From: Candidatus Melainabacteria bacterium
GTDB lineage: Bacteria; Cyanobacteriota; Vampirovibrionia; Obscuribacterales; Obscuribacteraceae
Assembly (NCBI GenBank): GCA_016716405.1
Contig: JADJWK010000003.1
Span: 744,001-808,000, forward strand
DNA: 64,000 bases
Direction of reading: 5' to 3'
Below, piece after piece: positions 8,909-18,386 of this stretch. The first letter of the stretch is position 1. The number at the start of each line of letters is the position of its first letter. Below the pieces are notes generated by a model. The model ran no database searches, was not told the DNA's origin, and was given only the letters and a program-made list of their open reading frames with translations. A program made the position numbers and the translations under genes.

Positions 8909-10063
8909 GTGACTGAGTCGGATGAGATTGTTCGTTTGGCAGAAAAAGCCGTCAGGGAAGCGGAGTTGGAACATGGTCCCGAGAGCCTCGAAGTGGCGCA
9001 CAGGCTGGACACGCTGGTGCTGCTTCTCAAATCACGACCTGACCGTGCTTGGGAAGCAAAAGAGATTGAAGAGCGAATCAGAGTCATCAAGTCCGTCCTG
9101 ACGGACCAGAGCTACGAGTCCGTAGATCGCCTCTCCCTCGATGAGATCTCATCCGCCAGAAGGCGAGCTAAGAGTACCGTCGAAGACTGCCATGACGAAG
9201 GTCGGACCGAGACCTCCCTGTCCAGGCTGGCTAGAAGCAGAAAACGTCAGCCATACGACGAACAGAAGGAAAAACTCGCCGAGTTCAAGCGGCTTCTGAA
9301 TGCCGCCGAAAGAGAGAGTCAGAACCACAATTTCGAAGGCGCCGAATCGCTATTTGTTTTCGCGAGAGCGCAGTCGGAAACGCTCGGCGATCTCCAGAAA
9401 GCCGCTGCTCTGAGAAGCTATTCCGAGCATTTGAAGCGAAGCAAGAATCGTTTGCTCGAGGCCGCGAACATGAGTGCTCAGGCGGATCTTCTCGATGGGG
9501 GCAGCGGTACTTTCGAGGCTCGGGATAAAGTGAAGGAAACCGCGCTCAGGGAATCGAGAGTGACTTTATACTTTCTGCTCGGGGTCGTACTTCCTGGATC
9601 GTCTCACTTCGCGCTCGGGAAATTCAAGCGTGGCACGGCGTTGTTCTTTTTCTGGCTTGTCATGACATGCCTGGGAGGCGTTACTTATAGCGGTATCGTA
9701 TATTTGATCATCTGGGCTGACCTGTTCAATCTTCTTAGCGGACGAAAGAACCTGCTGGATATGATCTTCACTGATCAGTCCGCGACTGTCAGAGCCGCTG
9801 TCCTGGCGCTCTGCCTGGCTGCTCCGATCAGCGCTTCGCTGCTTTCGCCAAGACCCGCCAATCCGGTTGCCAGCAAGAGAGTCAACTCTGCCCACGCAGA
9901 AGTCCACAAAGATGTAGCAGAAGCTCTGGAGTGCCTGAGAAAGGGAGATAGCGAGTCGGCTCGAACCAAAATCGAGAAAGCCTATTCGAAAGCAAGGGGC
10001 ACCGGGAACAGCAAATTGATAGACTCAGTCGACGCAACTCGATCGTATATCCATTCAATGTGA
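8909..10063 (+). CDS. TPR-like membrane protein, unknown function
   Basis: I place the start at the GTG at 8909, because an AGAAGG ribosome site lies 9 nt upstream; a TTG at 8879 would add ten basic residues. The 384-residue protein has an N-terminal helical region of the kind seen in tetratricopeptide proteins (ELEHGPESLEVAHRLDTL), long charged helices, then three or four membrane segments (about residues 215-295 and 300-320). A further charged helical tail follows. The membrane portion contains PGSSHFALGKFKRGTALF, which resembles TM2-type hairpins, but I would not insist on it. The gene stands alone between two minus-strand genes. Confidence 0.7.
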   Translation: MTESDEIVRLAEKAVREAELEHGPESLEVAHRLDTLVLLLKSRPDRAWEAKEIEERIRVIKSVLTDQSYESVDRLSLDEISSARRRAKSTVEDCHDEGRTETSLSRLARSRKRQPYDEQKEKLAEFKRLLNAAERESQNHNFEGAESLFVFARAQSETLGDLQKAAALRSYSEHLKRSKNRLLEAANMSAQADLLDGGSGTFEARDKVKETALRESRVTLYFLLGVVLPGSSHFALGKFKRGTALFFFWLVMTCLGGVTYSGIVYLIIWADLFNLLSGRKNLLDMIFTDQSATVRAAVLALCLAAPISASLLSPRPANPVASKRVNSAHAEVHKDVAEALECLRKGDSESARTKIEKAYSKARGTGNSKLIDSVDATRSYIHSM

Positions 10064-10159
10064 AAGTCACGAACGCATGATTAATTCGAGTCGTCTTCGA
10101 TGAAAAGCCAACGCCACCGTTTTCACGGCAGGAATCGCCTCACCCTTGCTGGCAGCCCA

Positions 10160-11596
10160 CTAAAGAGCCTGGATGACCTGCTCGACTTCATCCAGGTGCT
10201 TGAGCCGTTTTTCGATCAGTTGGGATGGTAGCTGCTCGTTCTTCCTCAGATGGTGCTCGTAAGCCATGCTCGATAGCAACCAGGCGAGGTTGCCGGCAAG
10301 GGTCAGACCGGCACCGACAGTGCCGGCAACGGCGCCCTTATAGTTGAGGTCGAGCTGCTTTCGCACTCTTCCTGGATAATCATAGTAAGCGAGAGTGCCC
10401 AGAATACCCTGGGTCATGAGCAGCCCCCCGATAGGCGGAGCCATGATATTGGTCTCCAGGGCGACTTTGTTGAGGCGGCGGATTGTTCTCACCTCGCTGT
10501 CCAGCTGCTTGTCGAAAAGGTCCCGGCTGGTCTCGTACAGTCCGTACCTGCTCCCGGCTGAAAGCGCCGGAACCAGGGTGCCATGGGCATCGGGAAGCAG
10601 CTCCTGGAGAGCCTTGAGCTTGGCGTCGAAGTCAGACTTCTGCTTGTCCTCCGGAGATAGATCCGCATTTTTCAGCTCTCTGTCCGCCTTTTTCTTCAGC
10701 ACCCAGGCGGAAGCGTGAGCGATACCGGGAGTGAGCATCGCCATGCCACCAGTGACGATGAAAAGTATATTGCTGGTGCCTGTGTATCGCGGATGCGTCA
10801 GGGACTGTGAACCGATACCGGCGGCGATGGCGCCCACGGTATTATAAGCGGCATTGAGAGTAAAGAAGGAATTCTGGAAGACTTTTGTCCGGCGATTGTC
10901 CGCATAGAAATGAGCGAACTCGTTGACGAATGATCGCCGCATCTCGTCGAACACCTCGCTTTCGGCAAGTGCTCTTTTGTAGTCGGGGTGGTCTTTGTTG
11001 GCCTCCACCAGAGCCTTTCGCTGAGCCAGCAAGCGATCTAGCTTCTCGAGCCTCTCCACCACGAAGCGCCGGGCCGCCCCGGAGCCGTAACCGGCGCTGG
11101 TGCGTTTCAATCCGTTGATCAGATTGGTAGACAGCTCCAGGGTCGAGCCCGAAGCCGTGATGATGGAAGTGATCATGGCGGCGTTCAGACCATTCTCCAG
11201 GGCGGTCTTGCTGACTGTGAGCGGGCGTTTGCGCCCCTGTCCCAATTGCTTGACAGCGGTTATCTCGTAGGCCAGGAGTCCGGCGGCACCGGTCTCCTGA
11301 GTCAGGAAAAATCGCAATCGGCGAAATTTCGGGTCCTTGAGAGTATGCCGTCTGTACTCCAGGCTGAAACGCTCCAGCTCGACACCGCTTAGCAGGACCT
11401 CTCTGGTCAGGCGTGAATAGGTGCTCGCGAAGTCGTCGCTCTGGGCAATCAGAGCGGTGCCGGGCCGGCTGGAGTCACCGCCTTCGGCGCCATCGTCCTG
11501 GAGCTCAGAAGCAATAGCCGGGGGACAAGCCAGATTGACAAGGGCTGCCAGAGAAGAAATGGCTGCGACACTTGTCTTTCTCCTGTAGTAACGCAC
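10160..11596 (-). CDS. Exported/membrane protein with signal peptide, unknown function
   Basis: A 478-residue protein with GTG start behind AGGAAACCCCA. A signal peptide (about residues 1-29, ending in the PAIASE region) is followed by long charged helices (residues 55-130, 170-230, 300-370) alternating with moderately hydrophobic, Gly-rich segments that could be membrane helices (about residues 135-165, 250-300, 385-445). The pattern is repeated twice, with NAAMITSIITASGS and NTVGAIAAGIGSQ at equivalent places. I do not recognise the family. Confidence 0.65.
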   Translation of the reverse strand: MRYYRRKTSVAAISSLAALVNLACPPAIASELQDDGAEGGDSSRPGTALIAQSDDFASTYSRLTREVLLSGVELERFSLEYRRHTLKDPKFRRLRFFLTQETGAAGLLAYEITAVKQLGQGRKRPLTVSKTALENGLNAAMITSIITASGSTLELSTNLINGLKRTSAGYGSGAARRFVVERLEKLDRLLAQRKALVEANKDHPDYKRALAESEVFDEMRRSFVNEFAHFYADNRRTKVFQNSFFTLNAAYNTVGAIAAGIGSQSLTHPRYTGTSNILFIVTGGMAMLTPGIAHASAWVLKKKADRELKNADLSPEDKQKSDFDAKLKALQELLPDAHGTLVPALSAGSRYGLYETSRDLFDKQLDSEVRTIRRLNKVALETNIMAPPIGGLLMTQGILGTLAYYDYPGRVRKQLDLNYKGAVAGTVGAGLTLAGNLAWLLSSMAYEHHLRKNEQLPSQLIEKRLKHLDEVEQVIQAL

Positions 11597-11656
11597 TGGG
11601 GTTTCCTGATTGATGAGAGCAACGCCGAAAAGGTGATCCTATCATGTCATTTTATG

Positions 11657-12367
11657 TCATGATGGACCTCCCGATTCGCGGTTACCTAAAGGTGATCGCT
11701 TATGCTCCGGGCTGAATTTGAGCACTGCTTCACTTCTGAGCAAGCAGACGCCGGGGGCTCGACTCTCGCGGAGATTGCCCCTCGAAAGCTCCTCGAGGAG
11801 GACCTTGAGACTTACCGGCTCGGCTGTCCTGCGCCTGACCAGGCGTCTCTTTCTAGCCGGTCTCAGCCCGCTGCCTCCCCAGCAGAACTCATAACCGTCA
11901 TACTCCTGCCATTCGGACAACTCCAGGGGAAACCGCCTGCGCAGATCGACTACCGCCAGAAGCCTCTCTCTGAAAGAGTCAGGCGAAGCGCCTCGACGCG
12001 ATTCGATGCCCCGGCAGCGCGAGCAGATACCTGTCCAGCGGTTGCTTCCTGAAAGAGGCGAGCCTCCGAAGCAGGTGATATAGACCGCCGCCCCGCATAC
12101 CGGGCAGGCTTCTCGCAACCATCCATCGCGCCAGCCAGCGAGAAGATAGCCCAGAGGCAGGGGGCCGTCCCCTCCCAGGTATGGCCAAGAACACCAGGCG
12201 AAGCCGGGGGAGCAGAAGAAATATTCCGATATTCGAAGAATCTCGTCCCGGTGATCGAGAACAAGCTCCAGATTCGAGGCGAAAAGCCCGAGCTCGGACT
12301 CTCCTTCCGCCCTCGTTATATCCGTACCCGACGAATCGGGCGAATACCCGTATGAATGAACAACCAT
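11657..12367 (-). CDS. Hypothetical protein with zinc-ribbon-like Cys pairs
   Basis: The 236-residue protein has ATG start behind GAGGTG. Two Cys pairs, CPVC and CSRC, about 30 residues apart in the middle of the protein (near residues 90 and 120), could form a zinc ribbon. Additional aromatic/Gly-rich stretches surround them. The C-terminal third is Arg-rich and acidic in turn. No known domain is recognised and the neighbours give no clue. It is separated from the lipoprotein gene upstream by about 100 bp. Confidence 0.6.
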   Translation of the reverse strand: MVVHSYGYSPDSSGTDITRAEGESELGLFASNLELVLDHRDEILRISEYFFCSPGFAWCSWPYLGGDGPLPLGYLLAGWRDGWLREACPVCGAAVYITCFGGSPLSGSNRWTGICSRCRGIESRRGASPDSFRERLLAVVDLRRRFPLELSEWQEYDGYEFCWGGSGLRPARKRRLVRRRTAEPVSLKVLLEELSRGNLRESRAPGVCLLRSEAVLKFSPEHKRSPLGNRESGGPS

Positions 12368-12470
12368 GTCCGCACCTCGCTTTAGCTGAATTCTTTAAGC
12401 GCCCGCAAGCTGAGAATCTCAAATCGGCGCTGACCTCAGCTTAACACAGTTCTTGTGATATTCGCGGGTC

Positions 12471-13694
12471 CTAGAGCCTCAGGGAGCTGTTCGGTCCACC
12501 GGGAAAAAGCTGCAATAGAAAATAGTAATCGTAGGACCCGCTTGCCGGATCGGAGCTGCGCTCGTACCAGGACTTCGAGTCGGGGTTGGCTCCCCCCAGG
12601 ACCGCCGGCTCGATGAGATCGGCGAGATATCCGTATGACTTCGCCTCTTCCTTTTTGCTCATCTTCTCGAGGACCCTCGCCCGCAAGGTAAGGGCATAAC
12701 GATCAGGGCTATAAAACCGCTCCGCCTCCCAGATCTCTTTGAGCGAAGACCCGTACTGGCCTTTCTGAAAATACGCCAGGGCCCGGGCATAATGCAGCCG
12801 CGACTTTACTCCCTGATCAGAAGGCCAGAGCCTGGCGCACTCCTCGAATATCTCGACAGCCCCGGCGCTATCGCCGGAATGAAGGAAGCATGCGGCCTGA
12901 CCGTAGAGAATCCGGATATCATCAGCCTTGAGCCTTCGAGCATGATCGAAAGCCTCCAGAGCCTCATCGAAATGCCCGATGGCTCTCAGAAAGCTGCCTT
13001 TCTGCAACCAGTACTCCGGACCTGTATCCGGGGCGATATTGAGAGCCTGGACTTCTTTGAGAGCAGCGGCCGCCTTCTCGACTTGCCCGGCGGCCGTGCT
13101 TGCCTGGTATATCTCTGCGCAAACCGAGTTTCGCAAACCGGTCTCTGTCTGCTCCCTGGCGCGATCGTAGGCGACAACCGCCTGGTCGAACCGCTTCTCC
13201 AGCACAAGAGCCCGGGCGAGATTCAAGTTGAGGGCGCCGACAAGGGCGCCCCTGCGGATCGCGTGCTCCCTGTCCTGCCCCTGCTTGCCAATTTGCTTTT
13301 CAGTCTCGACCCTGGCGCAGGCTTCAAGACCCTTCTCGAAATCATTGACGGCCTCTCTATATTCATTGACCGCGAGAAGAGCGCTGCCCCTGCCGAAATA
13401 CAACCTGGCAAGCCCGCAGCAAGAAGCATTCACCATGGAAAGAGGCAGATTTCTCAGAGCCACGGTCTTTTCGATGTGCCTGTCGTAAGTGAGCTTGACC
13501 TGATCGAAAAGGCTGCCGATCTCCTGGGCGTCTTCTCGCTCTTTGGCCGCGTCCCAGAATCGACGAATGAGTTCCCAGTCCTCACTGGTCGGATTCCAGG
13601 TCTCGACGGAGGCGACTCTATCGACAGCCGAATCGCATCCAGCAAACAGTGGAAAGATGGCGACCATGAGAAGCAGGCAAAGAATCGAGCGCAT
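12471..13694 (-). CDS. TPR lipoprotein
   Basis: The 407-residue protein begins with a lipoprotein signal (hydrophobic core then FAGC, Cys at residue 19) and starts at an ATG 8 nt after GGAGG. The body consists of helical repeats with the tetratricopeptide pattern (for example ALVLEKRFDQAVVAYDRA and RAIGHFDEALEAFDHA), from about residue 95 to 340. Such proteins act as envelope scaffolds; no enzymatic motif is present. The following 421-residue secreted protein lies upstream in the same direction, 34 bp away, so the two may share a transcript. Confidence 0.8.
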   Translation of the reverse strand: MRSILCLLLMVAIFPLFAGCDSAVDRVASVETWNPTSEDWELIRRFWDAAKEREDAQEIGSLFDQVKLTYDRHIEKTVALRNLPLSMVNASCCGLARLYFGRGSALLAVNEYREAVNDFEKGLEACARVETEKQIGKQGQDREHAIRRGALVGALNLNLARALVLEKRFDQAVVAYDRAREQTETGLRNSVCAEIYQASTAAGQVEKAAAALKEVQALNIAPDTGPEYWLQKGSFLRAIGHFDEALEAFDHARRLKADDIRILYGQAACFLHSGDSAGAVEIFEECARLWPSDQGVKSRLHYARALAYFQKGQYGSSLKEIWEAERFYSPDRYALTLRARVLEKMSKKEEAKSYGYLADLIEPAVLGGANPDSKSWYERSSDPASGSYDYYFLLQLFPGGPNSSLRL

Positions 13695-13728
13695 GCTTAA
13701 TTGCCTCCGGAGAGCATTGGGACCAGCT

Positions 13729-14994
13729 TCAAAGCCGGGGGCTCAGGGCAGGATAGCAGGTGACACCGCCGGGGAATCCGGAAGTGACACCGGGGATGGA
13801 GACTTTTGTCGGGTCCCAGCCATGGCGAGAGAGCTCCTCGGACATCCAGAAGCCGATGGTGTTCGAGAGCAGTTGAGTATTGTCGCCCAGAGAGTATTTC
13901 ATACGGATCATGAAATCATCGATTGCATCAGGCGAAGAGTAGTCCCTGTCACCGGGAAGCGCCGGGCGATCGGGGACGACAATCGTGGCGATATTCTTGA
14001 AACAGCCGCTCAAAGCCACTCTCGGCCGGGCGTACTGGTGATACCAGACCTTTCTGGTATAGAAGTCGAAGTCCTCCTGAGACATCTCAGCCTGACCAGC
14101 CGATGCGCGAATCCCGGCATAGGGAGTGAAGAATATCCGGGAATCCGGAAGCTTTCCTCCCGACACCAGTCTCAGGAATTGATAGAGATGATTGCTGCCT
14201 TTCGTGAGACCTCCACCATAATTGGTACCAGCATGAAACTGGATCAGCACCCTGGCCATCGACCAGTCGATCGGCTTGTCGCGCAGCTCGAGATAAGCAT
14301 TGTAATAGTCGCTCAGTGCCACCATGGCGAACGTGCCCACCATGACGTTCTTGAAAGGAATGGGGAACTTATCGGAGCAAGCGTTATAGAAATCGCGGTA
14401 CACCGAATCGGCGGTGAACTCTTTTCCGTCATCGTCGAGCACCGACTGTATATAGCTTCCTGCCATATTGCAGCCGTAGTCGAGCATGTCGATCACCTGC
14501 CGCCTCTTGATCTTCATGGCAAGGGAGCTCGTCTGGTCGAGCCAGTGATTTTCTGTTACGGCGTTGGTCTGGCGGACAGCTTTCAAGTCCTCAAGGAGCT
14601 TTGCCAGCCCTTCCTTCCAGTAAGGATTACCCAGCTCTTTGAGATTGGCCAGATAGGCCACCGCGGGACCGACGTGCGACACCGCCGTCATCTCGTAAAA
14701 TCCGCTTGCCGGGTCTTCGGAGCGCAGGCTGATTCTGGCGCTGAGCTTACGGGTCTCGTGGTCGTAGACATAGATGCCGGACTCGATGACCAGCACCAGG
14801 GGGCCGGCCTGACTCATCTGCTCTTTCTGCTCCAGGGCATCAGCGAGCTCCTGCCCGATGGTCCTGGCGCTGCCGTCATGGACACCGGTGAAGTCGTGGT
14901 AGAGGTCCATGAAAGGCTGCGGGGCAGCTTCAGCTCCCGTCCAGGAGCAAGCCAGGAGAGTCGCGAGCAATACTGGAAGCCGCTTTGTGCCCAT
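13729..14994 (-). CDS. Secreted protein, unknown function
   Basis: A 421-residue protein with a clear signal peptide (about residues 1-23, cleavage after AEA) and an ATG behind GGAGTCCCGCAA. The mature part is globular, with several conserved-looking segments (DFTGVHDGSARTIGQEL, HAGTNYGGGLTKGSNH, PDAIDDFMIRMKYSLGD). I do not recognise a named family and see no catalytic motif. It lies only 29 bp after the hisD stop, so read-through from the histidine operon is possible, but its predicted secretion makes a role in histidine synthesis unlikely. Confidence 0.7.
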   Translation of the reverse strand: MGTKRLPVLLATLLACSWTGAEAAPQPFMDLYHDFTGVHDGSARTIGQELADALEQKEQMSQAGPLVLVIESGIYVYDHETRKLSARISLRSEDPASGFYEMTAVSHVGPAVAYLANLKELGNPYWKEGLAKLLEDLKAVRQTNAVTENHWLDQTSSLAMKIKRRQVIDMLDYGCNMAGSYIQSVLDDDGKEFTADSVYRDFYNACSDKFPIPFKNVMVGTFAMVALSDYYNAYLELRDKPIDWSMARVLIQFHAGTNYGGGLTKGSNHLYQFLRLVSGGKLPDSRIFFTPYAGIRASAGQAEMSQEDFDFYTRKVWYHQYARPRVALSGCFKNIATIVVPDRPALPGDRDYSSPDAIDDFMIRMKYSLGDNTQLLSNTIGFWMSEELSRHGWDPTKVSIPGVTSGFPGGVTCYPALSPRL

Positions 14995-15023
14995 TTGCGG
15001 GACTCCTTCTTTGATGATCCCGG

Positions 15024-16304
15024 CTATAGTATCAGGGATCTTGCCAGAGCCGCTTCCCCGTGAGCCACCAGCCCCTCGATGGAGGCGAATGCGGCGGTTT
15101 CCCTGGCGAGCCCGGGGGCGCCGGTGGGTACCGATATGAACGACTGCGGGCGCAAGAAAGTGAGCGGGCTTAGACAGCCCTGGAACCTCGCTGTCTGTCC
15201 AGTGGGAAGCGTATGATTCGGTCCCGCCATATAGTCGCCGAAAGCCACCGTGGATCCGTATCCCTTGAAAAGGGCGCCATAATTGTCGAGATAAGGAAGC
15301 AGCTCGTCAGGATTCTCGACGAGCAGAAGCAGGTGCTCCGGCGCGATTTCGCCGGCCGCTCGACAACACTGCTCCAGAGAATCGAGCACGACGATAGCGC
15401 TTTTCTCGATGGATTCTTCGATATAGTCTGGCAAGCCCCGCTGCCGGATTCTTCTCGATAGCGCATCGGCCACCGCCCCAGCAAGGGCGGCACTGGGAGT
15501 GAGCAGGTATGCCAGGGCATCGGGAGCGTGCTCCGCCTGGGAAAGCAGGTCGAGTGCCGCCCACTCGGGATCGACACCATCGTCTGCGATGGCACAGATC
15601 TCGCTTGGTCCGGCAAGCATGTCGATACCAACCACCCCCTGGAGTTGTCTCTTCGCTTCGGTGACAAAAGCATTGCCGGGCCCGACGATCATATCGACCG
15701 GTTCGACAGTGGCGGTACCAAAGGCGGCGGCAGCAACCGCCTGGGCGCCGCCTATCTGATAGAACTCATTGACTCCGGCGAGGGAGCCGGCAAAAACAAT
15801 CTCGGGCCTAATATCCGGGCAGAAAATGCAGACTTCCTCGACCCCGGCCACCCTGGCGGTGATGGCTGTCATCAGAGCTGTCGAGGGGAGCGGGTGGCGC
15901 CCGGCAGGAACATAGCAGGCCGCCCGTTTGACCGGGCGGTAATTTATGCCCACCTCGAAGTCGCCATAGTCGAGCCGCACCGGGGCGATACTGCCGGCAA
16001 TGGCTTCGGCGAATGCCCGTATTCGGAAAGCGGCGGTCTCGATCACCTGCTTGTTTTCGGGGCTCACCAGCGCCATCGAAGACTCGATCTCTCCGGAGCC
16101 CAGCTTCGATGATCGCCTGTCCGGATCGCCATAGAGCGAAGCAAGCTCTCTCAGGGCTTCGTCCCCGTCTCTTCGGACCATTTCTATGATCGCCCCTACC
16201 TTGCTTGCTACGCCGGCGGCGTCCGGAGCCGCCTTGCCCCGCTCGGACAGGCTGCGGACAAAGGAACGCGCATCGTCACCCCGAACAACCTTTATAAATG
16301 TCAT
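15024..16304 (-). CDS. hisD: Histidinol dehydrogenase
   Basis: HisD carries out the last two NAD-dependent oxidations from histidinol to histidine. The 426-residue length is normal. Family landmarks are present: CYVPAGRHPLPSTALM, the QIGGAQAVAAAAFGT segment, VDMIVGPGNAFVTEAKR, DMLAGPSEI, LLSQAEH and the C-terminal DYMAGPNHTLPT, which together supply the zinc ligands and catalytic His/Glu. The start is the ATG at 16304, 8-12 nt after AGGGAG; an upstream extension in the same frame would run into hisA-hisI-hisE and has no family similarity. It is the last gene of the operon, 31 bp after the fusion gene. Confidence 0.97.
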   Translation of the reverse strand: MTFIKVVRGDDARSFVRSLSERGKAAPDAAGVASKVGAIIEMVRRDGDEALRELASLYGDPDRRSSKLGSGEIESSMALVSPENKQVIETAAFRIRAFAEAIAGSIAPVRLDYGDFEVGINYRPVKRAACYVPAGRHPLPSTALMTAITARVAGVEEVCIFCPDIRPEIVFAGSLAGVNEFYQIGGAQAVAAAAFGTATVEPVDMIVGPGNAFVTEAKRQLQGVVGIDMLAGPSEICAIADDGVDPEWAALDLLSQAEHAPDALAYLLTPSAALAGAVADALSRRIRQRGLPDYIEESIEKSAIVVLDSLEQCCRAAGEIAPEHLLLLVENPDELLPYLDNYGALFKGYGSTVAFGDYMAGPNHTLPTGQTARFQGCLSPLTFLRPQSFISVPTGAPGLARETAAFASIEGLVAHGEAALARSLIL

Positions 16305-16335
16305 CGAATTTACTCCCTGAGTCCCTGATATTTGC

Positions 16336-17589
16336 CTAGCAGCCATTGCGCCCGGCGAGCTCGCCGACGATGTCCTCCCACTCGATCCCCTCGCTTGCCG
16401 CGAGGACCGAGACAAAATAGAGCAGGTCCGCGATTTCCCAGCGGAGGTTATCTCTGGACGAGTAGGAAACCACTTCGTATGCCTCTTCCATGATTTTCCG
16501 GCGCAACTTATCCCGATCGGCAAGGAGCTGGCGGGTATATGATGGTTTGCCGCTGCCACCAGTCTCGGCCGGGCGCCTGGCTCTGTCTTTGATAAGCTCG
16601 AAAAGCGCCGCCAGATCGAAGTCTCTGCCGGTGCCGGTATTGAAACAGGAATAGCTACCCCTGTGGCAAGCCGGGCCTGCCTGCTCCACGGTGAAAACTA
16701 TAGTGTCGCGGTCGCAGTCGCAACGGCAGGACAAAAGAGTCTGGACATTGCCGGAGCTCTCGCCTTTGCGCCAGATCTCCTGTCTCGACCGGCTGAAATA
16801 GACTCCCCGCCCTTCAGAAAGAGCAAGGGACAGAGACTCTCTCGAGCTGTATGCCACCATCAGGAGATTGCCATAGCGGTCTCTGACCACAGTCGGTATA
16901 AGACCGGCGTCATCGAAGCAAAGGCCGTTCAAAACGGCCTCGCCCAGATCGAGCCTGCCTGTATAAAGCGCCATGCCCACCTGGACGTCGACACCCATGG
17001 CATCGAGGCTGACCGCCTCCTGGGTGTCCCGGACTCCACCGGCAATGGTGAGGGGAAGCTCGATGGCATCTCTGAGCTCGGCCACCGCCCCGGCATCGAC
17101 CCCGGTAAGCGAACCCTCACTCTCCACAAATGTGCTCAGGAAGCCGCTGCAATAAGGGCTCAACCGGCGAGCCCTCTCAATAACCGATTCGCCGGTGGCG
17201 GTGGTCCAGGCATTGTCGACTACCTTGTTGTCGATCTGATCGAGTGCCACCATGACCCGCCCGGCAGGCAGTCTGCTCAGGAATTCCGGCTCGGCGGCGG
17301 TGCCGATGATCACCCGGCGTGCCCCGGCTTTGAGGATATCCCGGACGCTCTCCTCGTCTCTGAGCCCGCCCCCGACCCTGACATCGGCGTTGCGGCAGAT
17401 CTCTCTCACGAGCTCGCGGTTATTGCCGCGACCCATGGCCGCGTCCAGGTCAATCACGGCTACCTCGCCGTACCGGTTGAATTCCCGGGCGAGCTCCACC
17501 GGCGAGCGCTCGCTGGCGAGGACAAGCTCGCGACCCCGCCTCAATTGCACGGCTTTGCCATCCATAATGTCGATACTGGGAATCAGCAT
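16336..17589 (-). CDS. hisA/hisIE: HisA-HisI-HisE trifunctional fusion
   Basis: This 417-residue chain joins three histidine enzymes. Residues 1 to about 225 are HisA (ProFAR isomerase): IPSIDIMDGKAVQL with catalytic Asp8, RVGGGLRD, VALDQ with the second Asp, and IAGGV. Residues about 220-320 are HisI (phosphoribosyl-AMP cyclohydrolase): LLMVAYSSRESL, YFSRSRQEIWRKGESSGN, the metal-binding CRCDCDRD and GPACHRGSYSCF. Residues about 322-417 are HisE (phosphoribosyl-ATP pyrophosphatase): KIMEEAYEVV and EIADLLYFVSVL. HisIE fusions are common; a HisA domain in front places steps 2, 3 and 4 of the pathway in one protein. The start overlaps the hisF stop by 7 bp. Confidence 0.95.
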   Translation of the reverse strand: MLIPSIDIMDGKAVQLRRGRELVLASERSPVELAREFNRYGEVAVIDLDAAMGRGNNRELVREICRNADVRVGGGLRDEESVRDILKAGARRVIIGTAAEPEFLSRLPAGRVMVALDQIDNKVVDNAWTTATGESVIERARRLSPYCSGFLSTFVESEGSLTGVDAGAVAELRDAIELPLTIAGGVRDTQEAVSLDAMGVDVQVGMALYTGRLDLGEAVLNGLCFDDAGLIPTVVRDRYGNLLMVAYSSRESLSLALSEGRGVYFSRSRQEIWRKGESSGNVQTLLSCRCDCDRDTIVFTVEQAGPACHRGSYSCFNTGTGRDFDLAALFELIKDRARRPAETGGSGKPSYTRQLLADRDKLRRKIMEEAYEVVSYSSRDNLRWEIADLLYFVSVLAASEGIEWEDIVGELAGRNGC

Positions 17590-18386
17590 AGTCTTACCGG
17601 TACTCCTTCTCTGTCCAGGGCTCGTTTGATCTCATCCACGGTGCAGATCGAATAATGAAAAATACTGGCGGCAAGGGCCGCGTCGGCGCCTGCGTCTTTG
17701 AAGACCTCCACGAAGCAGCCGGCACCGGCAGCGCCACCGGAGGCGATTACCGGCACCGGCAGGCTGGAGAAAGCCCTGGTCATCTCGATGTCGAAACCAG
17801 CCCGGCTTCCGTCCCGGTCCCAGGAGGTGAGCATGATCTCCCCGGCACCACGCTCCACACATTCGCGGCCCCATAGCAGGGCATCGAGATCGAGAGCTTC
17901 CCGACCTCCCTTGATCAGGACCTGATACGGCGAGGCCCTATCTCCGGTGAAATCCGACTGGGTTCTGGCCCTGGCGTCGATTGCCACCACGCAACACTGG
18001 GATCCGAAGGCGGTGGCGATCTCACTGATCAATTCAGGTCTTCTTACAGCAGCAGTATTGACCGAGACCTTATCGGCCCCGGCAGACAGCAACTCCTCGA
18101 CATCTTCGATGGAGGACACGCCACCACCCACGGTCAGGGGGATGCTCAGCCTGCCTGCTACCCTTGCCACCAGATCGAGAGTGGTTTTTCTCTCCTCACT
18201 CGTGGCGGTTATATCGAGAAACATTATCTCGTCGGCACCGAGCTTCTCATAAAGAAGACTGAGCTCCACCGGGTCGCCGGCGTCCCGGAGATTCTGGAAA
18301 TTGACGCCTTTCACAGTCCTGCCCCCGGCGATATCGAGACAGGCGATTATCCTCTTGCAGAGCCCGGTGGCGATCGTGGTGCTCAT
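17583..18386 (-). CDS. hisF: Imidazole glycerol phosphate synthase, cyclase subunit
   Basis: HisF closes the imidazole ring using ammonia from HisH. The 267-residue barrel shows RIIACLDIAGGRTVKG with the catalytic Asp, FLDITAT, VGGGVSSIEDV, VSVNTAAV, VVAIDAR with the second catalytic Asp, and VIASGGAAG phosphate-binding loop. The ATG overlaps the hisH stop by 4 bp (ATGA), as expected for two subunits made in equal amounts. Confidence 0.97.
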   Translation of the reverse strand: MSTTIATGLCKRIIACLDIAGGRTVKGVNFQNLRDAGDPVELSLLYEKLGADEIMFLDITATSEERKTTLDLVARVAGRLSIPLTVGGGVSSIEDVEELLSAGADKVSVNTAAVRRPELISEIATAFGSQCCVVAIDARARTQSDFTGDRASPYQVLIKGGREALDLDALLWGRECVERGAGEIMLTSWDRDGSRAGFDIEMTRAFSSLPVPVIASGGAAGAGCFVEVFKDAGADAALAASIFHYSICTVDEIKRALDREGVPVRLC

